A DNA stretch of 64,000 nt. Origin: Prasinococcaceae sp. CCMP 1430 (lineage: Eukaryota; Prasinodermophyta; Palmophyllophyceae; Prasinococcales; Prasinococcaceae). The stretch covers positions 63,866 to 127,865 of the forward strand of contig RQSC01000032.1 in assembly GCA_013416795.1 (NCBI GenBank), read 5' to 3'. Made by a program: the position numbers and the translations under genes. The notes beneath the pieces were generated by a model that had not been told where the DNA came from, searched no databases, and saw only the letters and a list, made by a program, of their open reading frames with translations. Numbering within the stretch: position 1 is the first letter of the stretch; each line of letters opens with the position of its first letter. This document shows positions 58,301-64,000 of the stretch, in pieces.

Positions 58301-60915
58301 TCGAGCTCGTCGGCACACTCCCTGCGGGGTTCGAGGCAACGGCTCGCTTGATTTTCAGCCGACCCACTGGGGTGATGGTGGCGTTCGGAGAGAACAGCTC
58401 GAGCGGCGACGCGGCGGGAGCGTATGTCATCCGCCACTCGGCGAGTGCAGGCTCCGAGAGCGTCGTAGCGGTCACGCCTTTGGCAGCGAGCAGCGCGGCT
58501 ACGTGGACTCCCGAGTACGTCAGTGGTGGGAGACATGGCGCCTTTTTTGGTGAAGACAAGGGCCATCTCGTGTTGCTATGCAAGGGAGACGAACATGGTC
58601 GTGTCCCGACAGGGCCCGTCGACACCGCGGAGCTAAAGGAGGATGGGGTCACAGGACTATGGCACTATGTCGTTGGTGAGCGAGGGCTAGAGCCTTTTGA
58701 GGATGCATTCGCGTCAGCACTGCTGCCCTTACCTGCAACAGCTATGTTTGCCATGCCACACTTGGGCTCGCGTGCTGCACTTCTTGTCTGCTTCAGCGAC
58801 CGCGCACAACCACGCCGCCGCGTGCTAGCGCTCGTGAGTGATATTGCCTCGGTGCCGTCGGACGATTCGCTCATCACGAGCGGGTCGTTCGAATTGGGTT
58901 TGTCAGAGAGGGTACTCGACGCCGTCTCAACGACCTTCCCCGTAGACGACCTGGTGGCGCGTACCGAAGATGTGGTGGCCGTGGTCGTTCTCACCGATTC
59001 GCGTGTCATCGTGCTTCTGGCATCATCGACGGAGCAAGGCGGCCCGGCGCTGCGACTCGTCACGTCGACCGGGGCGCACGCGTCCAGCACTTGCTCTGCC
59101 CACGCGGCGTCGAGTGCGCGCTATACCTCAATGGTGCTCGGTGGCCCGTGCGTATTCTTGCTCGATAGCCTGGGCATGTTATCATGGATGACATTCAGTG
59201 GTCGTACGGGCCCGATGAGAGCCCTGCCGGTCCCTACCGGATTGGGCGTGTCATACGACGTCGGCGGGCTGTCCCTGGCTGCCGTGCTGCCCGACAGGGT
59301 CGTCTACACGGCATCCGGGGACAACGGCGGTCAAGTGCGCGCGTACGAGATCGCCGTTGGGCTGTTGGAGCCACTGGCGATAGGATTCCTTGACCTTGCG
59401 AGCGTCGCCAGGCACGCGGCCCCGCACGGAATCAGCAGCAAACTCCCGGACGACTTCACTATCACCTGGCTGCGCTGCGCGCTGGGTGTGTACAGCGCAG
59501 CAAACGCAACACCCAGGCTCGTGCGCGCTCTTCTGCGGGAAGGGTACGCCACACTCGCATCGGCTGTCGCCGATGTCGCGCACGTGGCCGGGCGGGTCTC
59601 AGCCGCGCAGACGCGTGCGGTGAAGCTTCACACTCTCGACGACGCGCAGCTGTCTCAGTGCGCGGCAGATTTGAGGCGCGAATTCGAGCGCAATCCGGCG
59701 TTCCCGGGTCTATTGGCCGAACAAGCCACGCTCGACGGGACTGCGTGCGGACAGACGAAGTCTCTCCGGATGCAGATACGCGACCTGGCCGCCGCGAGCA
59801 GACGCGCGGGGGACCTCACGACCTCCGCGATAGCTGCTGACATGCTTGGCAACCCGTGGGGAGCATTGCAGTCGCTGCTTGCGACGCGCTCCGTGGACGG
59901 GGTAGTTCGCATGGCTGCGAACGCGGCCGCTGCTGCTTACGAGCTAAAGCAGCGGCGGGTCCTGCGGCAGCGTGGCTCTGTGCCCGCCGCGGGTCGCTAC
60001 GACCTCTTGACGCTCGGATGCGTGCACGCCACGTGCATGGCATGGCTAAGGATGCAAGAGACAGCCATGAGCGACGAGACCACCACAGCTGCCACAGCCG
60101 TCGCTGGTGCCTCTGCCACTTTCAAGAGAGGTAGCCAATCATCGCCCTCAGGACGACCGCGTGCGCTGCTCCTCGACGACAAGGGCCTCATCTCGTCCGA
60201 GTCTGGCGACGGGACTGGTCAGCTGACGCTGGCACCTGACAAAGCACAGGTTACGATAGCAGATTGCGTGGATCTCGTGAGTGCCCGAGCGGAGCCTGAC
60301 GTGACCATGCGCGCCGACGCAGACGGCGCGAGGACGCCACACATGCGGACGCGAGCGACCCTGTGGGACGCTTGCCAGCCACTGTCTGCGCAAGACAATG
60401 CATCGGCGAGAGGGGCGCAGGATCGCGCCCAGGAAGGCTCGGTCGCCAGCTTCAGCTGGCCATCACGCTCGCCGTCCCGTCCCAGCGGAATCGGCTCGAC
60501 TGCATCTGGTGCACCTTCCCCTCACGCCACCGCCGGTACCCTCGACCTCGAGGATCTGATGGCCTTCTCGCCCCGCGGGGAGGACGACTCGACAGAGGTC
60601 AGCTCCGCGGTGCCTGGCCAGGACCTCTTCGGAGCAGATCCGTTTGGAGTGGGTGCAAGCATACCTGGTCCTGGCGCACGCGCGGTGCAAGACTCAGACT
60701 CTGACGACGATCCGTTCACTTTCGGCGCGAAGAAGAGCAAGTTCCGCGTGCACATCCGTGGCAAGGACGAGGCGATCGCACCAGCGGCCGCCGTGCCAAA
60801 GTTGGATATCAGACTTGGCGGCGGGGAGGTGGTGGGGACCGGCGAACCCTCCGGGAAGCAGTTCGCGTTCCGCATGTCCTCCAAGCAGCGCGGCTCGGAC
60901 TCCGACTCCGACTGA
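55315..60915 (+). CDS. Giant WD40/solenoid protein, possible TSET-type subunit
   Basis: 1866 residues in one uninterrupted exon of 5.6 kb from ATG 55315. The N-terminus has the block MLPRLFRV-SPEF-P-PEPGDPD twice, 60 residues apart. Then come propeller-like strands: CEWEVQAVAFHPFEESIAVS, VSMDMHPSQPMLMVGKANGT (then LLFYRV), APRCLALHPDKPLLCTPIPG, and more to about residue 1400. A helical solenoid-like region follows (LRCALGVYSAANATPRLVRA, DLAAASRRAGDLTTSAIAAD), then an acidic tail ending in DDDPFTFGAKKSKFRVHIRG. Two propellers plus solenoid recall coat-type proteins; resemblance to plant TWD40-2 of the TPLATE/TSET complex is a guess from architecture. Ser/Thr/Ala-rich linkers interrupt the blades. 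Confidence 0.7.
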   Translation: MLPRLFRVNSPEFEPAPEPGDPDNESNQSGANDEEVSQQAPGGDARDVEQRRTPRVTAAAMLPRLFRVDSPEFTPRPEPGDPDYETADGAGGSDVTQQPPGDEQWEHVFFPGATSAAGDGSPTLPSAPVAAAAGTATSLQEQPPIDAFFDDHAFGGKAFAADGEATGHSEFESDPLQSLSIGRSEQEEAHATQQHTTTPSVDTWSSSDNDDTPARAAERLEVTEVDHSSASEDISKDRRLHFEEVGVLRVSLPDANADDGSYAGSVDDAGGCEWEVQAVAFHPFEESIAVSIVACAPSSSVCARDAGSHTRASVRLVDVPTGATMALGRVPESFNAALTALDFAPGPPLTLVGVAAGDNLPDSLGGSQRCHASHAVLVWRAAPGDGLRLLCTVSLDDMHTLLTPTVGQLQNKSLLSGSTRAPVRPPTALLSVAKKSTCSAGSSCRAFVAFAGESAQPAAVRVNVPLPSKPQRGRIDRAPDAFMLSELPAAERSATNSCTLGTGGSREEEAAWQSGRESRSSATSASSTAASTSLSTVAGLGTAAVSMVGSAARSVQSVSAMSAAVGGQMAAASVASKSPPVVSMDMHPSQPMLMVGKANGTLLFYRVSCDHPARSDTRDSVSPLAQIDTGAHALRWASFCASSTRSGNAGSGGCALVMCEGRALCVDVMDALQRVANRLHHGAGPVMPFTPSVVASTMLPSDSHVHGQARKGSTGRPLPRQLVHGGLCYSPALESKGSNGVLPAETLFVWDGAGRMRALVLMASTTPSHGTAARAGTAGAQLHTTASTQIPVQSLSASAPRCLALHPDKPLLCTPIPGLPDEGAGNGCVLKFYSASAYFDSVSASATDAATPTAATTTQWLGASRSGESAMSQMHSAHRGVGAETQSSSKRMPFIRVGSSARARAVAACAAAHAPSLYALLPVATDTGVAPYGDTGGAEPTASPPDSRAATSPLEQEGDWASVSVPATVPFVDGDKIWCLNLADTHSSARSGDGAFELVGTLPAGFEATARLIFSRPTGVMVAFGENSSSGDAAGAYVIRHSASAGSESVVAVTPLAASSAATWTPEYVSGGRHGAFFGEDKGHLVLLCKGDEHGRVPTGPVDTAELKEDGVTGLWHYVVGERGLEPFEDAFASALLPLPATAMFAMPHLGSRAALLVCFSDRAQPRRRVLALVSDIASVPSDDSLITSGSFELGLSERVLDAVSTTFPVDDLVARTEDVVAVVVLTDSRVIVLLASSTEQGGPALRLVTSTGAHASSTCSAHAASSARYTSMVLGGPCVFLLDSLGMLSWMTFSGRTGPMRALPVPTGLGVSYDVGGLSLAAVLPDRVVYTASGDNGGQVRAYEIAVGLLEPLAIGFLDLASVARHAAPHGISSKLPDDFTITWLRCALGVYSAANATPRLVRALLREGYATLASAVADVAHVAGRVSAAQTRAVKLHTLDDAQLSQCAADLRREFERNPAFPGLLAEQATLDGTACGQTKSLRMQIRDLAAASRRAGDLTTSAIAADMLGNPWGALQSLLATRSVDGVVRMAANAAAAAYELKQRRVLRQRGSVPAAGRYDLLTLGCVHATCMAWLRMQETAMSDETTTAATAVAGASATFKRGSQSSPSGRPRALLLDDKGLISSESGDGTGQLTLAPDKAQVTIADCVDLVSARAEPDVTMRADADGARTPHMRTRATLWDACQPLSAQDNASARGAQDRAQEGSVASFSWPSRSPSRPSGIGSTASGAPSPHATAGTLDLEDLMAFSPRGEDDSTEVSSAVPGQDLFGADPFGVGASIPGPGARAVQDSDSDDDPFTFGAKKSKFRVHIRGKDEAIAPAAAVPKLDIRLGGGEVVGTGEPSGKQFAFRMSSKQRGSDSDSD

Positions 60916-61100
60916 AGAGCCCTGCGCGTGACAGATACGGCCTGAGCCCTGGCCCACCGGTGGCGCGCCCGCGCCGGCACGAGCGCCGTCTCAGCACGCG
61001 TCACCCTCAGCCCCCGCCCCCTTTCCTCCTCTCCTTCCCATCATCTACCACCCACAAGCGCTCCGCGCCGCCGCCTTGCCTCCCCCGTGGCCGCCGCAGA

Positions 61101-61101
<1 letters not shown>

Positions 61102-61146
<45 letters not shown>
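61102..61146. repeat. 45-base poly-C tract
   Basis: Uninterrupted C run read directly. Length may be an assembly approximation. Confidence 0.9.
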
Positions 61147-61147
<1 letters not shown>

Positions 61148-61306
61148 CCCGCAGCCCCGAGCTCCGCCCCTGCAGAAGGCGGGGCCGGGGCCAGGCGCGG
61201 CGGCAGTAACGGCTCTTGGCGGCGTGCTGAAGGGGCACCTACGTACTCCGCGCGCGGTGCGCGCGCGCACGCGCCGCGAAGGGGCAGCGCGCCGGCAATG
61301 CATCTC

Positions 61307-61323
61307 TAGAAGGTTCCAGAGAA
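61307..61323 (+). promoter_or_regulatory. Possible heat-shock element before ClpB
   Basis: AGAAGGTTCCAGAGAAC has the units aGAAg, gTTCc and aGAAc, inverted GAA pentamers with roughly correct spacing except for one extra base between the last two. It lies about 140 bases before the ClpB ATG. HSF binding to nGAAn repeats is established; activity here is inference. Confidence 0.4.
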
Positions 61324-61460
61324 CCCCGGCGCTTTTTCCCGCGGCGCAGGCGCGCGTGCGGGCAGCGGCGGCGGCGCCACAGGGCGCGCGGTGGACGCCC
61401 CCGCAAGCCGCTCACCCCCGTGCCTCTTCCCCCATCCCCCCCCCCCAAAAGGGGGGCGCC

Positions 61461-62058
61461 ATGGCGCCGGCCCCGATGCAGTTCACTGAGGTGGCGCAAA
61501 AGGCGCTGGAGAACGCGCGGGCGGCGGCGCAGCGCGCGGGCCACGCGCAGAGGAGGGGGGGGGGGGAAGGAGGCCAGACCGCGCCGCCACGGCGCGCGCG
61601 CGCGGTGTGCGCGGGGCATCGCGCCATCAAAACGCATGCGCGCGCGACCGCACGAGCAACAAACAACACACACGGGGCGCCAATGAAAAAAAGGGGGGAA
61701 AAAGATAAAAAAAGGCATTTGACCTGCACGTATCGTACTTTGAAAAACGGGCCTAAAAGTTATTTTTCCCCAAAAAAATAAAAAAAAGGCTCGGAACCCT
61801 TCGTACGCCAGGCGGACACTGCTGTATTTTTTGTTTTTTTTTTTGTACCTGGGTACTGTAGTCACTACTGTACAGAGGTCTCCAAAAAAATCGTACGCCT
61901 CGCCAGGCGGATGTACGCCCGCCCAAAAATCGTTCCAGCGCGCGCCGCTTGGCCAGGGCGCCCAGTTTTACCCGCGCTACTCATAGAGACTTTCCGCACC
62001 CCCGCCGGTGCAGCGAGGCGCCGTCATGCGGGGCGAAATGCCCCCGCGCGCGCGCCTC

Positions 62059-62114
<56 letters not shown>

Positions 62115-62688
62115 AATCGCGGAGCGGAGCGCGCGGCACCCAAAAAAAGTGGAGAAGCCGGGTATCGATCCCGGTGCCTCGTCAATGCTAATGACGCGCT
62201 CTGCCATTTGAGCTACTCCCCCAGAAATTTCGATTTTCGCAAAATCTGGCGTTTACAAATGTGACTGCTGTGGCAGGCGCACGCGCGCGCCGCCAGCCTG
62301 CCCGCCTGCGCGCAGCGCCCGCCGCCGCCCGACGACCCGGACTTCAGCGTGCAGTCGCGCGCCGCGCTGCGGCGGGCGCGAGAGGCATCGCGCGGCGCCT
62401 TCGTGCCCGTCGACGCGCTGCTGGATGCGTTCGCCACCGAGTGCGCCGACGAGTTCCGCCGCGCCGGCGACGACGCGGCAGGCAAGCTGCGCAAGGCGAT
62501 GGACGACGCAGGCGCGGGCGCTGAGGCCAACAGCGCGACCGCAGATCAGAGCCTCCAGGCGCTCCTGCAGTACGGGACCGACCTCACGGCCGCCGCCAGC
62601 CGTCTAGACCCAGTGATTGGGAGGGACGACGAGATCAAGCGCACAATCAGGGTCTTGGCGAGGAAGAAGAAGAACAACGCGGTGCTCG

Positions 62689-62721
<33 letters not shown>

Positions 62722-64000
62722 CAGAGGGCCTCGCGCAGCGGATTGCCGCGGGAGACGTGCCGCAGTCTTTGAAGGGCACACGGCTGGTTGCACTGGACTT
62801 GGCCAGTCTCGTCGCGGGTGCCAAGTACCGCGGCGAGTTCGAGGAGCGCCTCAAGGCAGTCCTCGACGAGGTGAAGGGCGCCGAGGGGCGCGTCATCCTA
62901 TTCATCGACGAAATCCACTCGGTCGTCGGCGCCGGCGGCAGCGAGGGCTCCATGGACGCCGCGCAAATCCTCAAGCCTGCGCTCGCGCGCGGCGAGCTCC
63001 GCTGCATAGGCGCGACCACCCTGGGCGAGCACAAGAAATACATCCAGGGCGACGCGGCGCTCGAGCGCCGCTTCCAGCCCGTCTACGTGGCCGAACCCTC
63101 GGTGGACGACACCATCGCCATCTTGCGTGGCCTGCGCGACCGCTACGAGGCGCACCACGGCGTTCGCATCCAGGACGCTGCGCTCATCGCCGCCGCGCAG
63201 CTCAGCAAGCGGTACGTGCAGGGACGATTCCTGCCCGACAAGGCCGTCGACCTCGTCGACGAAGCGTGTGCGGACGTACGCGTCGTTTTGGACAGCCAGC
63301 CTGAGGAGGTGGAGCGCATCCAGCGTGCGGTGATGCGCTTGTCCATCGAGCGCGAGGCGCTCAAGAAGGACGAGGAAGCCGGCCGTGGAGTCGCCGGCAC
63401 GGGGCTGTTCGCCGGCAAGGAGGCCAAGGCCGCGGCCGCCTCCGCCAAGGAGCGCGCCAAGGAGGTCGAGGACGCCCTCGCGCAGCTCAACGAGAAGCTT
63501 GTGCCTCTCAAGGCGCAGATCGATGGCGAGAAGGCCGCGCTCGAGCGCATCAACGTGCTCACGCAGAAGCGCGAGGACCTCAAGGTGCGCATCGCCGAGG
63601 CCGAGGCGCGCTATGACCTGCCGACCGCCGCCGACCTCAAGTATGGCGCGCTCGTGGAGACCGAGGAGGCGCTGGCCAAGGCGGTGCAGGAGCAGGAGCA
63701 GACGAGCAAGGACGGCCGCCTGCTCACCGAGGTCGTGGACAAGGCGCGGATCGCCACCATCGTGAGCCGCTGGACGGGCGTGCCTGTGAGCAAGCTGAGC
63801 GAGGGCGAGTCGGACAAGCTCCTCCGCCTCGAAGAGCGACTGAACCGCCGCGTCGTGGGCCAGAAGGTAGCGGTCAAGGCCGTCGCCGACGCCGTGCTGC
63901 GCTCGCGCGCGGGCATGAGCGCGATGGGAAGGCCCGCGAGTTTCCTATTCCTAGGGCCGACGGGCACGGGCAAGACCGAGCTCTCGAAGGCTCTCGCGCG
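61461..64000 (+). CDS. clpB: ClpB/Hsp101 disaggregase, N-domain interrupted, 3' end cut
   Basis: AAA+ disaggregase working with Hsp70. Exon 1 (61461 to about 61550) encodes [20 protein letters not shown] then [10 protein letters not shown], the first helices of the Clp N-domain, with no transit peptide, so probably cytosolic. The frame resumes about 62316 (after CGCGCAG; an alternative acceptor is 62275-62276): [20 protein letters not shown], then [31 protein letters not shown], Walker A1 GEPGVGKT (about 62691), Walker B1 [16 protein letters not shown], the coiled-coil M domain (about 63300-63640), and NBD2 Walker A2 GPTGTGKTE before the window ends. About 45-50 N-domain residues (usual start TPLHLA) are not found between the exons, and no good GT donor follows GHAQ. 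The intervening 765 bases carry a G run, AT-rich DNA, a tRNA and poly-A. Confidence 0.88.
61621..61639. repeat. 19-bp element, exact inverted copy of 2553-2571
   Basis: GCGCCATCAAAACGCATGC is the exact reverse complement of GCATGCGTTTTGATGGCGC at 2553-2571. Other copies or part copies: 2633-2650, 30110-30120, 41697-41730 (two), 41803-41820. Confidence 0.9.
62063..62112. repeat. 50-base poly-A tract
   Basis: Run of A on the plus strand within the AT-rich part of the ClpB interruption, 38 bases from the 3' end of the tRNA-Ala gene on the other strand. Confidence 0.9.
62142..62148 (-). terminator. Pol III oligo-T terminator of tRNA-Ala
   Basis: Seven T on the minus strand, beginning two bases after the mature 3' end of the tRNA. 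Confidence 0.85.
62150..62222 (-). tRNA. tRNA-Ala (AGC)
   Basis: A 73-nt cloverleaf on the minus strand. The acceptor stem GGGGGAG pairs with CTTCTCC (two G-U), the D-stem GCTC with GAGC, the anticodon stem CGTCA with TGACG around loop TTAGCAT, and the T stem CCGGG with CCCGG. Anticodon AGC reads Ala. The ATCGATA T-loop is typical of eukaryotic cytosolic tRNA-Ala. CCA is not encoded. Internal A box (TAGCTCAAATGG) and B box (GGGATCGATACCC) are present, and a T7 run directly downstream (A7 at 62142-62148 on plus) is a Pol III terminator. No intron. It lies opposite the ClpB gene. Confidence 0.96.

Larger units (their letters stand above)
60916..61460. other. ClpB upstream region with 45-base poly-C
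   Basis: 545 bases between two plus-strand genes, holding the ClpB promoter. A run of 45 C occupies 61102-61146. The segment CTAGAAGGTTCCAGAGAACC (61306-61325) contains GAA-nnTTC type inverted pentamers (AGAAGGTTCCAGAGAA) and may be a heat-shock element, appropriate for ClpB/Hsp101. Confidence 0.5.

Noticed and set aside
61677-61800. A terminal extension of ClpB exon 1 reading into the AT-rich insert
   Set aside because: The frame continues to 61781, but the residues (Lys/Gly-rich, low complexity) do not match the Clp N-domain and would truncate ClpB.
61852-61873. Palindromic CTGTAGTCACTACTGTA as a member of the TACCATC family
   Set aside because: Different core sequence; treated as a chance feature of the AT-rich insert.

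Overview
This window looks like nuclear DNA of a GC-rich, photosynthetic, flagellated microalga. Every multi-exon gene is eukaryotic. Plastid functions are present (a chlorophyll-biosynthesis reductase of the HCAR/F-DVR family, a thylakoid-lumen protein, a Deg-type protease, anthranilate synthase glutaminase). A FOP/TOF-type LisH protein points to basal bodies. Introns are few and short (about 90-280 bp), with GTGCG-like donors and CAG acceptors, and one is GC-AG. I infer an alga with a red-derived secondary plastid, most likely a haptophyte (for example Pavlovales-like), but nothing here proves the taxon. Genes are dense, on both strands, and often divergent with very short shared promoters.

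Layout, left part (1-18.4 kb): EamA-type transporter (-), PIG-A GPI-GlcNAc transferase (-), NAR1 cytosolic Fe-S assembly factor (+), ARM/BTB protein (-), an alanine/glycine-rich membrane ORF (+), TrpG (-), DUF1244 protein (+), a 76-residue two-exon protein (+), HCAR/F-DVR (-), and a 2OG-Fe(II) prolyl-hydroxylase-like protein (-). A 524-base N gap lies at 18415-18938.

Middle part (18.9-41.4 kb): a CAF-1 large subunit carrying an N-terminal homeodomain-like segment (+), VPS4 (-), a UQCC1/CBP3-type complex III chaperone (+), a basic Tudor-like protein (+), an IPNS-like 2OG oxygenase (-), an ATG18/WIPI PROPPIN (+), a thylakoid-lumen protein (-) divergent from a Deg protease (+), a FOP-like LisH protein (-), a DNAJC9-like J protein (+), a GUP1-type MBOAT acyltransferase (+) and a BTB protein (+).

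Right part (41.4-64 kb): a 2.4 kb region with no convincing gene, coatomer zeta (-), a membrane lipase class 3 (+), a WBP2/GRAM-like protein (-), a secreted N,N-dimethylformamidase-like protein (+), a transmembrane pseudokinase (-), gamma-glutamyl hydrolase (-), a giant WD40/solenoid protein (+), and ClpB/Hsp101 (+). ClpB runs off the window, and its N-domain is interrupted by an AT-rich insert carrying a tRNA-Ala(AGC) on the opposite strand.

The genes are mostly unrelated housekeeping functions rather than an operon-like system: endomembrane traffic (VPS4, COPZ, PROPPIN, possibly the WD40 giant), GPI-anchor metabolism (PIG-A and GUP1), protein quality control (ClpB, Deg, J proteins) and plastid metabolism. 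The least explained signals are short sequences repeated between genes (a 19-bp GCATGCGTTTTGATGGCGC element and a TACCATC palindrome family), the homeodomain-CAF-1 architecture, and the interrupted ClpB N-domain. Exon limits were set by hand from reading frame, splice consensus and family alignment from memory; no search was run.
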